NCBI GenBank assembly: GCA_016296635.1
Contig: JAEDIZ010000053.1
Location: 1 to 13,617 of the forward strand
Source: Oscillospiraceae bacterium
GTDB lineage: Bacteria; Bacillota; Clostridia; Oscillospirales; Oscillospiraceae
Reading direction: 5' to 3'
Length of the DNA stretch: 13,617 nucleotides
Below are positions 1 to 7,610 of this stretch, piece after piece. How positions within the stretch are numbered: the stretch's first letter is position 1; each line of letters starts with the position of its first letter. The notes under the pieces were generated by a model that searched no databases, had not been told where the DNA came from, and saw nothing but the letters and a program-made list of their open reading frames with translations. Position numbers and translations under genes: made by a program.

Positions 1-126
1 ATGCCAGCTGGGTCCGATCTCGCGGATCGACTGCCCCGCCTTGAGTGCATGGAGCATCGGAATGGCCAAACGGCCGAAAATCAGCGTCAGCACAAAGCTG
101 CAAAGCGCCGCAATGAATACCTGCAT
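1..126 (-). CDS. mraY: Phospho-N-acetylmuramoyl-pentapeptide transferase MraY, N-terminal part (partial)
   Basis: MraY is the integral membrane enzyme that moves phospho-MurNAc-pentapeptide from UDP onto undecaprenyl phosphate, giving lipid I. Only the first 42 codons are present; the gene leaves the window at base 1. The visible protein starts MQVFIAALCSF, a hydrophobic first membrane segment, followed by GQSIREIGPSWH. That second stretch matches the conserved cytoplasmic loop of MraY (GQ.IR..GP..H) just after helix 1. The ATG at 126-124 follows a GGAGG on the coding strand nine bases upstream. The gene begins 17 bp after murF, which is the usual place for mraY in Firmicutes dcw clusters. 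Identification rests on this short N-terminus plus context, but both agree. Confidence 0.9.
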   Translation of the reverse strand, partial: MQVFIAALCSFVLTLIFGRLAIPMLHALKAGQSIREIGPSWH

Positions 127-143
127 GAGGTTTATCCTCCGGA

Positions 144-1526
144 TTATTTCGTTTCGTTAACATCTTCCAAGAACATTTCAAGAACCTTTTCCATCTTCAT
201 GCCGCGGCTGCCCTTGAACAGAAGCACATCCCCTTCTGCCGCACGCATTTTCAGCACATGGGCCAAAGATTCGTGACTGTCAAAATGTTCCGTATTCTTC
301 AGGCTCATTCCGCCGGTGATCGCTCCGGTCACCGTGCGCACAGAATGTGCGCCATAGGTAAAGAGCATATCTGTATTTGCGACCGCCAGCCGACCGATGC
401 GGTAATGCTCCGCGCTGGAGCGGTTGCCGAGTTCCAGCATGTCGCCCAAAACGGCGATACGCTTTCCGTCGGTCTTATAATTCCCAAGCACATGCAGCGC
501 CGCTTCCATGGATTCCGGGCCTGCATTGTAGCAGTCCTCAATGATTGTCATGCCGTTATGCTCATAAATTCTCTGCCGCATACCGGTGTTTCGGAAGCTG
601 CTGAACTGAATCTGAATGATCTCCGGCTTTACGCCTAGCAGCAGCGCAGCCGTTACCGCGGCAAGCGCATCATACACCGCATGTCTGCCCACAACAGGAA
701 CAAAAAGTTCAAACTGGCTTCCGAATCCAGAAACCACGAATCGCATGCCGTCATCCAGTTCCTGAATATCACCGGCTATCACATCGCAGGCATGGTTTTC
801 AATGCCGTAATAATACTTCTTATGTCCGCCGTCATTGCGCACATTCCACAGGAGCGGTTCATCGCCGTTAAATACGCCGATGCCCGTTTCCGGCATACCT
901 TTCAGGATTTCCATCTTTGCCTCAAGAATGCCCTGCCGGGTGCCGAGATGCTCGATGTGCATGGTTCCAATATTCGTAATAATCGCCACATCCGGTTTTG
1001 CAATGGAACTGAGATAGGTCATTTCACCGAAATGATTCATGCCCATTTCCAAAACTGCCAGCTGTGTATCCTCCGGCATTGCCAGAATGGACATTGGGAG
1101 TCCGAGCTGATTGTTGTGGTTTCCTTCGGTTTTTGTCGTACGGAAGGTTCTTTCCATGATGCAGGCAGTCATTTCTTTGGTGGTCGTCTTGCCTACGGAG
1201 CCGGTGATGCCGATGACCTTGATGCCAAGTTCTTTTCTGTATCCCGCAGCAATGTCACCGAAGGCCCGAACCGTATCCGGCACCTTGATGCAGGCAATGG
1301 CTGCCTGCACATCATGGCTGACCAGCGCGCATACCGCGCCCTTGTCCGCCGCTGCGGCTACAAATGTATGTCCGTCTGCCTTTTCACCGGGCAGCGCCAC
1401 AAACAGATCTCCCGGAACCACATTTCTGGAATCCGTCTGCACATTTTTTACCGTCAGATTCTCGAACGCCGCGTCCACTTCGCCGCCGCACCATGCAGCA
1501 ATTTGTTTTAATGTCAGTTCTTTCAT
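144..1526 (-). CDS. murF: UDP-N-acetylmuramoyl-tripeptide--D-alanyl-D-alanine ligase MurF
   Basis: MurF is the cytoplasmic ATP-dependent ligase that adds D-Ala-D-Ala to UDP-MurNAc-tripeptide, the last soluble step of peptidoglycan precursor synthesis. The 460-residue protein has the usual length and three-domain Mur ligase layout. An N-terminal uridine-binding domain includes TDSRNVVPGDLFVAL (about 31-45). The ATP-binding domain has the P-loop GITGSVGKTTTKEM (106-119), then GNHNNQLGLP and EMGMNHFGEM. The C-terminal ligase domain carries EDCYNAGPESM, a variant of the usual YNANPDSM. Its ATG overlaps the murE stop codon as ATGA (1523-1526), which suggests translational coupling. It is followed 17 bp later by mraY. 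Nothing looks truncated. Confidence 0.97.
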   Translation of the reverse strand: MKELTLKQIAAWCGGEVDAAFENLTVKNVQTDSRNVVPGDLFVALPGEKADGHTFVAAAADKGAVCALVSHDVQAAIACIKVPDTVRAFGDIAAGYRKELGIKVIGITGSVGKTTTKEMTACIMERTFRTTKTEGNHNNQLGLPMSILAMPEDTQLAVLEMGMNHFGEMTYLSSIAKPDVAIITNIGTMHIEHLGTRQGILEAKMEILKGMPETGIGVFNGDEPLLWNVRNDGGHKKYYYGIENHACDVIAGDIQELDDGMRFVVSGFGSQFELFVPVVGRHAVYDALAAVTAALLLGVKPEIIQIQFSSFRNTGMRQRIYEHNGMTIIEDCYNAGPESMEAALHVLGNYKTDGKRIAVLGDMLELGNRSSAEHYRIGRLAVANTDMLFTYGAHSVRTVTGAITGGMSLKNTEHFDSHESLAHVLKMRAAEGDVLLFKGSRGMKMEKVLEMFLEDVNETK

Positions 1527-2974
1527 CTTTCGTTCTCCAGATAGGAAGCTACTACTTCCCGTTCGTCCAAATGATGTTTGACATGATTGATTTCCTGATA
1601 GGTCTCATGGCCCTTGCCGCAAAGAACGATGATGTCGTTTTCCTTTGCGTTGTCCATCGCCCAGCCGATCGCCTGCACGCGGTTTTCGATCACCTCATAG
1701 GGATGCTGCGCATGCTTCATACCCTCAACGATCTGCCGGATAATCTCGTTCGGATCCTCCGTTCTTGGGTTATCCGAGGTTACAACACTCAGATCGGCAA
1801 GCCGTCCAGCGATTTCTCCCATGACCGGCCGCTTAATCGGATCGCGGTCACCGCCGCAGCCAAAGACCGCAATCACTCTGCCCTTGCAGAATCCATGCAC
1901 AGTCTTCAGAACATTTTCAAGGCTGTCCGGTGTATGGGAATAATCGATCAGAACCGTATAGGGTTTGCCGGGCGTCGGCACGACCTCTACTCTGCCCTTG
2001 ACGCCCTTCGCCGTTTTCATGGCGGCGGCAATATCCGGAAGCGAAATGCCAAGCGCCAGACCCGCCTGTACAACCGCCAGCGCATTATAGACGGTAAAGC
2101 CGCCCGGAATGCCAAGCTCGATTCTGCAGATATCGATGCCAGTCACAACTTCCATCTCAATGCGGTCGGATTTCAGCCGGATGTTTTTCGCTACCAAATC
2201 CGCCCGGTTATTCTCCGCAGAATAGGTCATCACCTTGCAGGTCGCATCCCGCACGATTCTGGATTCATATGCGTCATCCAGATTCACTACACCCGTTTTG
2301 CATCTTCTAAACAAGATCGACTTGGCTCTGCAGTATTCGTCCATCGTTTTATGGAAATCCAGATGGTCCTCTGTCAGATTCGTGAAAATACCCACTTCAA
2401 ACGGAATCTCATCTGCCCGATGCAGATAAAGCGCGTGGGACGATACCTCCATAAGGACATGCGTACAGCCAGCACTCTGCATCTGCGCAAAGAGCTTCTG
2501 CAATTCATAGGATTCCGGCGTCGTGCGTTCCGTTTCCAAAACCTCGTCGCCGATCATATTCTGAATCGTTCCGACAAGGCCGACCTTTGCACCGCAGGCC
2601 GTTTCCAGAAGATGCTTCAGGATGTAGGTGATGGATGTTTTGCCGTTGGTGCCGGTCACGCCGATCATGGTCATTTTATTTGCAGGATAGTCGAACCAGC
2701 ATGCGGAAACCTCCGCCAGCGCTTCCCGGGACGAAGCAACCATAACATACGGAACATCTGTTTCCGGCTTTCTTTCGCACAGAATGACGGCTGCACCGTT
2801 TTCCAGCGCCTTCGGGATATACTTATGTCCGTCCGTTTCATAGCCGGTGATCGCCACAAACAGTTCACCCGGCTTCGTCTTCCGGGAATCATAGCTGATT
2901 CCGGTGATCTGTGTGTCGAGCGATGCTCTGCACTCCAGCACTTCTACACGCTCCAACAGTTTTGAAAGCTGCAT
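1523..2974 (-). CDS. murE: UDP-N-acetylmuramoyl-L-alanyl-D-glutamate--2,6-diaminopimelate ligase MurE
   Basis: MurE adds the third stem-peptide residue to UDP-MurNAc-L-Ala-D-Glu in the cytoplasm. The protein is 483 residues, normal for the family. Visible motifs are the P-loop GVTGTNGKTSITY (105-117), TTPES (151-155, substrate binding), EVSSHAL (176-182), the YCRAK segment with the lysine expected to be carbamylated (about residue 218), GCGGDRD (372-378) and GKGHE (453-457). DNPRTEDP at 401-408 contains the DNPR signature of meso-diaminopimelate-adding enzymes; lysine-adding MurE proteins lack this arginine. The ATG at 2974 has AGGAGGT six bases upstream, next to the PBP stop codon, and the gap between the two genes is only 14 bp. 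The C-terminus overlaps murF by 4 bp. Confidence 0.97.
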   Translation of the reverse strand: MQLSKLLERVEVLECRASLDTQITGISYDSRKTKPGELFVAITGYETDGHKYIPKALENGAAVILCERKPETDVPYVMVASSREALAEVSACWFDYPANKMTMIGVTGTNGKTSITYILKHLLETACGAKVGLVGTIQNMIGDEVLETERTTPESYELQKLFAQMQSAGCTHVLMEVSSHALYLHRADEIPFEVGIFTNLTEDHLDFHKTMDEYCRAKSILFRRCKTGVVNLDDAYESRIVRDATCKVMTYSAENNRADLVAKNIRLKSDRIEMEVVTGIDICRIELGIPGGFTVYNALAVVQAGLALGISLPDIAAAMKTAKGVKGRVEVVPTPGKPYTVLIDYSHTPDSLENVLKTVHGFCKGRVIAVFGCGGDRDPIKRPVMGEIAGRLADLSVVTSDNPRTEDPNEIIRQIVEGMKHAQHPYEVIENRVQAIGWAMDNAKENDIIVLCGKGHETYQEINHVKHHLDEREVVASYLENER

Positions 2975-2988
2975 ATGTAGACCTCCTG

Positions 2989-5379
2989 TCAGTCTGATAC
3001 ACCGCCGGATGTAAACTCTACAGTAATTGTAGTACCTCTGTCAACCAGCGCCCCTGCGGGAATATCCTGGAAACCGGCTGCGACCCAGGTATCGCCGCGG
3101 TCTGTTCCCTTTGTCTGAATGTAAAGTCCCAGATTATCGGCAAGCCAGCGTACATCTGTTGAGCCGTATCCGACAAAATTCGGCACCTCAACCTTATCTG
3201 TCGGCTTTTCTTCACCCATATACAGGATGATCTGAGAATTGCCCGGAACCGAATGACCTGCTGCGGGAATCTGATCGGTAATAACGCTGCCGCTGCCGAC
3301 GGTCCGGTAAGTAATGCTCTTTTCGTGCAGGAGCTGTGCCGCCTCTGCCTCCGTCTTCTCCGTCAGATCCGGGATCACAATATTGACACCGCGGATATCA
3401 TCGGATGCGTAATCCGGTTCCACGCCGAGATACGGCAGAATGTCCATGAACACATCGCGGACAGTCGGCGCTGCCATCAAGCCGCCGGAAATGTAGTGTC
3501 CGTTGATGGTATAGTTCTCATTTCCTTCAACATACTGCGGCGTGTCAAGGGCGACCAGAACCACATACTGCGGATCGTTGATGGGCGCTACACCGATAAA
3601 GGAAACGATCTTATCTTCCACCGGATTGCCGAATTCATCGTATTCGTCGACTTTTTCGGAGGTACCGGTCTTGCCGCCCACGCGGTAACCCGGCGTATAG
3701 GCGCCGCCTGCGGTGCCGTCTGTCACAACATATTCCATCAGATTGCGCATGGTTTTGGAGGTTTCTTCGCTGATAACCTGACGGAGGACTGTTGTTCCGA
3801 CCTTTTCAACGGTATTCCCGTCCGAATCCACAACCTCACTGACAATGTGCGGCTCCAGCAGATAACCGCCGTTGACGATTGCCGATACGCCGCGCACCAG
3901 CTGCAGGGGCGTAATTTTGAAGGTCTGACCAAAGGATGACGAAATCAAGTCCGTAATATCAAAATCATCGCGCGCGTAGAAATAGCCGGATGCTTCACCG
4001 GGCAGATCCACGCCGGTCTTGTTCAGGAAACCGAAGGATGTCAGATATCTGTAAAACTGTTCTCTGCCTATGTTCAGGCCAATATGCGCAAAGGCAATAT
4101 TGCAGGAATTTCCAAGTGCCTGCGCCAATGTTTCCGCGCCGTGTCCGCTGTGCTTCCAGCAGTTCAGTTCCTGCTTACGATATTCAAACTGTTCGCGTCC
4201 GCCGCAGAAGAAGGAACTGTCCAGCGTCACCGCGCCGCAGTCCAGCGCAGTCGCCAGCGTAACAAGTTTGAAGGTCGAACCCGGTTCATAACCATCGGAA
4301 ACCGGACGGTTTCTCCACTGTTTCAGACGTGCCAAAGCCACATCCGCATTGTAGGCGGCGATTGCGGCATTGTATTCATCGCTCTCCTTGCGGAGCATCT
4401 GCGCTTTCTGATACTCCTCCTCCAAAGCCGCAGCCTTGGAAAGGTCGAAAATCTCAAGATAATTGTTAGGATCATAGCCGCCCATGGTTGCCATGGCAAC
4501 GATCTCGCCCGTATTGACATTCATGACGATGCCGAAGGCTCCGTTCATGATGTCATATTTATCGATGGCATTCTGCAGATTCTTTTCCAGATACGACTGC
4601 ACCGTAGAGTCGATGGTCAGCACAAGGCTGTCACCGTCCGCAGAATCGTAATACTTCTCATAGGTATAAAGCATTTCGGAGCCGTAGTTGCCCTTTGTGG
4701 TCACGACCTTGCCCGCCGTTCCCTGCAGAGTGGAATCGTAATACGCTTCAATGCCCTCGGAACCGACATTGTCCGTGCTGACAAAGCCAAGAAGCTGAGA
4801 GGCCAGCGACGAATAAGGATAATAGCGTCTTGCATCCGCTTCCAGATAGACGCCAGAAATCTCATTTTCATTGATGAAGGTTCGAACTTCATCCGCAAGC
4901 TCTTCGTTGATCTTCCGCCGGATGACCTTATAGCGGTAGGCCGTATCCTCTGCCTGCTTCAAAATGAAGTCCATATCCACATCCAGAATCTCGGACAGAC
5001 CACGGGCAATATGGTCAAGCAGATTGCTGTTTGCCGGATCCTTCATTTTTTCCGCAATTTCATTCGGATCGATAAACACCGTTTCCACTGTGGTTGAGGA
5101 AGCAAGGATATTCATATTGCGGTCATAGATCAGGCCACGTTCGGCGGTGATATTCGTATATCTGGTCTGATTGTTGATTGCCAGTTCCTCATACTTATCA
5201 TGATCACGAATCATGAGGTTATAGAGCGTCACGATGAGCGGAATAAAAACAAGAATGCCACACACGATCATCAGAACCAATGTGCGGCGCAATACCGTTC
5301 GATTTGCCCGCTCGGAGCTTTCCGCAGCGGACATTTTATGCTCTTTTTTCCGCTTTGGGCGGAGTATGCTTACTGCCAT
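2989..5379 (-). CDS. pbpB/spoVD: Class B penicillin-binding protein with two PASTA domains (PBP2B/SpoVD type)
   Basis: This is a membrane-anchored peptidoglycan transpeptidase for septal or spore-cortex synthesis. Its 796 residues read as: basic cytoplasmic tail (1-32), one membrane segment (about 33-54), N-terminal dimerisation region with the RGLIYDRN motif (81-88), transpeptidase domain, and two C-terminal PASTA domains (about 662-722 and 729-791). Active-site motifs are intact: STFK with the nucleophile Ser368, SCN at 425-427 and KTGT at 570-573. A charged, alanine-rich helical stretch (about 315-355) precedes the active serine. B. subtilis has separate pbpB and spoVD genes here; this window has one, so the division and sporulation roles cannot be told apart. 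The start at 5379 is preferred because AAAGAGGGA lies eight bases upstream; an internal ATG at residue 16 has a poorer site. A hairpin precedes the gene. Confidence 0.95.
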   Translation of the reverse strand: MAVSILRPKRKKEHKMSAAESSERANRTVLRRTLVLMIVCGILVFIPLIVTLYNLMIRDHDKYEELAINNQTRYTNITAERGLIYDRNMNILASSTTVETVFIDPNEIAEKMKDPANSNLLDHIARGLSEILDVDMDFILKQAEDTAYRYKVIRRKINEELADEVRTFINENEISGVYLEADARRYYPYSSLASQLLGFVSTDNVGSEGIEAYYDSTLQGTAGKVVTTKGNYGSEMLYTYEKYYDSADGDSLVLTIDSTVQSYLEKNLQNAIDKYDIMNGAFGIVMNVNTGEIVAMATMGGYDPNNYLEIFDLSKAAALEEEYQKAQMLRKESDEYNAAIAAYNADVALARLKQWRNRPVSDGYEPGSTFKLVTLATALDCGAVTLDSSFFCGGREQFEYRKQELNCWKHSGHGAETLAQALGNSCNIAFAHIGLNIGREQFYRYLTSFGFLNKTGVDLPGEASGYFYARDDFDITDLISSSFGQTFKITPLQLVRGVSAIVNGGYLLEPHIVSEVVDSDGNTVEKVGTTVLRQVISEETSKTMRNLMEYVVTDGTAGGAYTPGYRVGGKTGTSEKVDEYDEFGNPVEDKIVSFIGVAPINDPQYVVLVALDTPQYVEGNENYTINGHYISGGLMAAPTVRDVFMDILPYLGVEPDYASDDIRGVNIVIPDLTEKTEAEAAQLLHEKSITYRTVGSGSVITDQIPAAGHSVPGNSQIILYMGEEKPTDKVEVPNFVGYGSTDVRWLADNLGLYIQTKGTDRGDTWVAAGFQDIPAGALVDRGTTITVEFTSGGVSD

Positions 5380-5387
5380 AAGTTAAG

Positions 5388-5396
5388 TCCCTCTTT
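5388..5396 (-). promoter_or_regulatory. Ribosome binding site of the PBP gene
   Basis: The minus strand reads AAAGAGGGA, eight bases before the ATG at 5379. It supports this start over the in-frame ATG 15 codons later. It lies immediately after the T-run of the hairpin at 5397-5435, which leaves almost no room for a separate promoter between hairpin and gene. Confidence 0.7.
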
Positions 5397-5435
5397 GAAA
5401 AACAAGGGCGGTCAATTTTCAATGAACCGCCCTTG
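5397..5435 (-). terminator. Terminator-like hairpin between ftsL and the PBP gene (possible attenuator)
   Basis: On the minus strand CAAGGGCGGT (5435-5426) pairs perfectly over 10 bp with ACCGCCCTTG (5412-5403), with a 13-base loop, and TTTTT follows directly (5402-5398). This has the form of a Rho-independent terminator acting in the direction of the dcw genes; the plus strand has no T-run after the stem. It lies inside what otherwise looks like one operon, in the 92-bp gap after ftsL. It may partly reduce transcription into the PBP, murE, murF and mraY genes, or there may be an unseen promoter downstream. Confidence 0.75.
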
Positions 5436-5471
5436 CAAAAGCCTTATTTCTGCAGGATCGTCTGCTCTACT

Positions 5472-6011
5472 TTATGCTGCAGCAGGCTGCAGATATGCGA
5501 TCAAGCTTGTAATACTTTCTTCCATCGCGCTGATGGCCTCACCGATAAAGGTCGTTTTATTGACCTCATAGATCTCCGCACGGTCGCTTCCGGACAGATT
5601 CACATAGACGATCTGTTCCGGCAACGGCTTGGAAAGGCCAAGTTCCATGGCGCGTGCTTCTACTTCCGCGAGATCGATACGGCCTTCATACCGACTGCGA
5701 AGCAGCGTCTGCTCTTTCTGCAGCTGATTGAGCTGACGCTCCAGACTGCTGACTTTGCTGGACGCTTCAAAAAGCTGAACATATCCGAAAATAACCAGCA
5801 CCATCATGCAGCAGACAGCAATCATACCGAAAACCGTAAAAGGCGCGATTGCAGTCTTTGCACGGACTCTCGTTTCGTGCCGGGGCTGCGGAATTTCCTC
5901 CGGCAGGCCCTGCGGTCTTTGCAGCGGCTGTGCGTACTGTTCCCGGTTGGAATACACATCATAGGCGGCCGCGCCGTTCGCCGTATAGAAATTTCTTTGA
6001 GCTTCCGCCAT
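5472..6011 (-). CDS. ftsL: Cell division protein FtsL-like
   Basis: FtsL is a small bitopic membrane protein that joins DivIB/FtsQ and DivIC/FtsB in the divisome and helps recruit and activate the septal PBP. The 179-residue product has a cytoplasmic N-terminal tail of about 55 residues, one hydrophobic membrane segment (about 56-80), and a heptad-like extracytoplasmic coiled coil (about 84-108, VSSLERQLNQLQKEQTLL). A conserved-looking AMELGLSKPLPEQIVYV follows (121-137). The start chosen is ATG at 6011, with GGAGG eight bases upstream; a TTG five codons earlier overlaps that Shine-Dalgarno and is unlikely. It lies 21 bp after rsmH and before the PBP gene, the normal ftsL place. FtsL sequences diverge fast, so position carries much of the weight. 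Confidence 0.88.
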   Translation of the reverse strand: MAEAQRNFYTANGAAAYDVYSNREQYAQPLQRPQGLPEEIPQPRHETRVRAKTAIAPFTVFGMIAVCCMMVLVIFGYVQLFEASSKVSSLERQLNQLQKEQTLLRSRYEGRIDLAEVEARAMELGLSKPLPEQIVYVNLSGSDRAEIYEVNKTTFIGEAISAMEESITSLIAYLQPAAA

Positions 6012-6032
6012 GATTGTTTCCTCCAATGGTAA

Positions 6033-6965
6033 TTACACTTTTTCGGCTACGCGCAGCTTCGCACTGCGGGATCTCGGGTTTTCCTGAACCTCTTCCAATG
6101 TAGCAATGATCGGTTTCTTCGTAATGATTTTGATTTTCGGTTTTCCTCCGCAGACACAGATTGGAAAACCGGGCGGGCAGGTGCAACCTTTTGCCGCTTC
6201 CTGCATGGAAAGCTTGACGATTCTGTCCTCCAGCGAGTGGAAGGTGATCACACAAAGTCTTCCGCCGGGTGCCAGCCGTTTAACGGCTGCATCCATCATT
6301 TTGCTGACTGCGCCAAGTTCGTCATTGACCGCAATACGGATTGCCTGAAACGACCGCTTTGCCGGATGCTGCTTTTCGCGCAGCGCCTGCGGCGGCATGG
6401 CGCCTTTGATGATCTCCACAAGTTCCAATGTGGATGTGATGGAATGGTCTGTCCGGACGCGTTCGATCGCCGCTGCGATTTGCGGAGCATACCGTTCCTC
6501 GCCGTACTCATAGAGAATTTTGCGGAGCGTTTCTCTCGGCCAGTTGTTGACAACATCGTACGCTGTCAGTCCCTGCCCTCTGTCCATGCGCATATCCAAA
6601 GGCGCATCCGTCATGTAGGAAAAGCCGCGTTCTCCGTCATCAAGCTGCGGAGACGAAACGCCGAGATCAAACAACATGCCGTCGATCTGATCTATACCGA
6701 GATCATCCAGTATCGATTCCAAATTTTCAAAATTGTTATGTACAAGCGTCACCTTCGGCATATGCAGCCTCAGACGCTCTTTTGCCGCCTCCATCGCAAC
6801 GCAGTCACGGTCTACGCCGATCAGTCTGCCGCTCGTAAGGTTCCGGCAGATTTCCAGCGAATGTCCGGCACCGCCCAACGTACCGTCAAGGTAGATGCCG
6901 TCCGGCCGGATATTCAGCGATTCGATGCACTCATCCAGGAGGACGGATCTATGTGAAAACTCCAT
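6033..6965 (-). CDS. rsmH: 16S rRNA (cytosine(1402)-N(4))-methyltransferase RsmH (MraW)
   Basis: RsmH methylates N4 of C1402 in 16S rRNA, in the decoding centre, using S-adenosylmethionine. The 310-residue length is typical. Family motifs are HRSVLLDE at the N-terminus, the SAM-binding LDGTLGGAGHS (26-36), DRD (52-54), FDLGVSSPQLDDGERGFSY (99-117), DMRMD (about 124-128), FQAIRIAVNDEL and ITFHSLEDRIVK. A C-terminal cysteine cluster, CTCPPGFPICVC (about 261-272), is often seen in Firmicutes RsmH and could bind metal, which is inference. The start codon overlaps the mraZ stop by one base (TGATG at 6963-6967), so translation is probably coupled. Together with RsmI, encoded at 11061-11897, it would produce the doubly methylated m4Cm1402. 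Confidence 0.97.
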   Translation of the reverse strand: MEFSHRSVLLDECIESLNIRPDGIYLDGTLGGAGHSLEICRNLTSGRLIGVDRDCVAMEAAKERLRLHMPKVTLVHNNFENLESILDDLGIDQIDGMLFDLGVSSPQLDDGERGFSYMTDAPLDMRMDRGQGLTAYDVVNNWPRETLRKILYEYGEERYAPQIAAAIERVRTDHSITSTLELVEIIKGAMPPQALREKQHPAKRSFQAIRIAVNDELGAVSKMMDAAVKRLAPGGRLCVITFHSLEDRIVKLSMQEAAKGCTCPPGFPICVCGGKPKIKIITKKPIIATLEEVQENPRSRSAKLRVAEKV

Positions 6966-7381
6966 CAGAAGCCCAGCTCCTCCATTACTGCCGTCAGGTT
7001 TTCCGGTGTCAGCGTCTGGCGTTCGAGTTCATCGTATGCCTCGCTGTCCCAAATCTCCGCATGTCCGCCCTGGCCGATGAATGTCACATCCTGCGTCAGT
7101 CCGGCATACTGCCGAAGTTCAGACGGGATCAGGAATCTGCCCTGCTTGTCCGGCTCGCATTTGGCGGCGTTTGCAAAAAGAAAACGCATTTTTCTGGCCT
7201 GTGAAATCGGGAGCGCATTGTATTTATCAAGGATGGCCTGCCAGCCTTCCTCCGTATAAACGGAAAGGCAATGATCCAGGCCCAGTGTCACATAGAAGGC
7301 ATCGCCCAGCTCTTCGCGCAGCTTCGAGGGAACGAACAGACGTCCCTTCGGATCAACCGTGTGTTTATACTTGCCGTACAT
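6965..7381 (-). CDS. mraZ: Transcriptional regulator MraZ
   Basis: MraZ is an AbrB-fold (SpoVT/AbrB-like) DNA-binding protein that regulates its own dcw operon and forms ring-like oligomers. The protein is 138 residues, of normal size, with two tandem half-domains. Each carries the diagnostic DxxxR: DPKGR (10-14, followed by LFVPSKLREEL) and DKQGR (78-82, followed by FLIPSELRQYA). The ATG at 7381 has AAAGGAGG about nine bases upstream. It is the first gene of the cluster and its stop overlaps the rsmH start. Four AAGTGG-like boxes in its leader are likely autoregulatory sites. No anomaly in length or motifs. Confidence 0.97.
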   Translation of the reverse strand: MYGKYKHTVDPKGRLFVPSKLREELGDAFYVTLGLDHCLSVYTEEGWQAILDKYNALPISQARKMRFLFANAAKCEPDKQGRFLIPSELRQYAGLTQDVTFIGQGGHAEIWDSEAYDELERQTLTPENLTAVMEELGF

Positions 7382-7402
7382 CCCCTCGCGCCTCCTTTCG
7401 CT

Positions 7403-7439
7403 CCACTTTACATCAATTTTAATCCACTTTGCTCCACTT
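7403..7439 (-). promoter_or_regulatory. Predicted MraZ operator: four phased AAGTGG-like boxes
   Basis: Read on the minus strand the boxes are AAGTGG (7439-7434), AAGTGG (7429-7424), the degenerate AATTGA (7418-7413) and AAGTGG (7408-7403). Their spacing is 10, 11 and 10 bases, close to one helical turn. Three are preceded by A or G, giving AAAGTGG or GAAGTGG. MraZ of Mollicutes is reported to bind repeated AAAGTG[T/G] in dcw promoters, and E. coli MraZ also binds short direct repeats upstream of mraZ. The boxes cover the expected transcription start and leader, so binding would block initiation or early elongation. Confidence 0.75.
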
Positions 7440-7446
7440 CACCTAT

Positions 7447-7475
7447 ATAATAAACGTCGTTGACATAAAATGCAA
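7447..7475 (-). promoter_or_regulatory. Sigma-A-type promoter of the mraZ/dcw operon
   Basis: On the minus strand TTGCAT (7475-7470) and TATTAT (7452-7447) are separated by 17 bp, a good match to vegetative -35/-10 elements. Transcription would start near 7440, giving a leader of about 60 bases that contains the MraZ boxes and the mraZ ribosome binding site. It is the best promoter-like sequence in the 229-bp gap between mraZ and clpC. Confidence 0.65.
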
Positions 7476-7563
7476 CACCTTTTTTATGATTTCTCAAATG
7501 AAAATATTTACATTTTTTTACCCTTTTCCTCTCTTTCCTTCATTTTTGAACATTCGTTTGTAA

Positions 7564-7606
7564 ATAAGAAAATGCGTGCGGCAAAGAACCTCTCTCTGCC
7601 GCACGC
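7564..7606 (-). terminator. Rho-independent terminator of clpC
   Basis: On the minus strand GCGTGCGGCA (7606-7597) pairs over 10 bp with TGCCGCACGC (7583-7574), with a 13-base loop, and is followed by the T-rich ATTTTCTTATTT. It begins 4 bp after the clpC stop codon. It separates clpC from the dcw promoter downstream on the same strand. Confidence 0.88.
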
Positions 7607-7610
7607 ACGC

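Noticed and set aside
1364..2965. A 533-codon open frame on the plus strand opposite murE.
   Set aside because: It lies antisense to a complete murE with all motifs; its translation has a non-protein-like composition rich in His, Arg and Cys, matches no family I know, and has no suitable ribosome binding site.
6012..6026. TTG start for ftsL five codons upstream.
   Set aside because: The TTG overlaps the Shine-Dalgarno sequence (TTGGAGG); the ATG at 6011 has correct spacing.
7490..7545. Purine-rich tract on the minus strand and A/T homopolymers upstream of the mraZ promoter.
   Set aside because: Ordinary AT-rich upstream DNA between a terminator and a promoter; no ORF or paired structure found.
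7547..7560. LexA-like TGAACATTCGTTTG upstream of mraZ.
   Set aside because: It differs from GAAC-N4-GTTC by one base, lies about 70 bp upstream of the proposed -35, and has no promoter of its own beside it.
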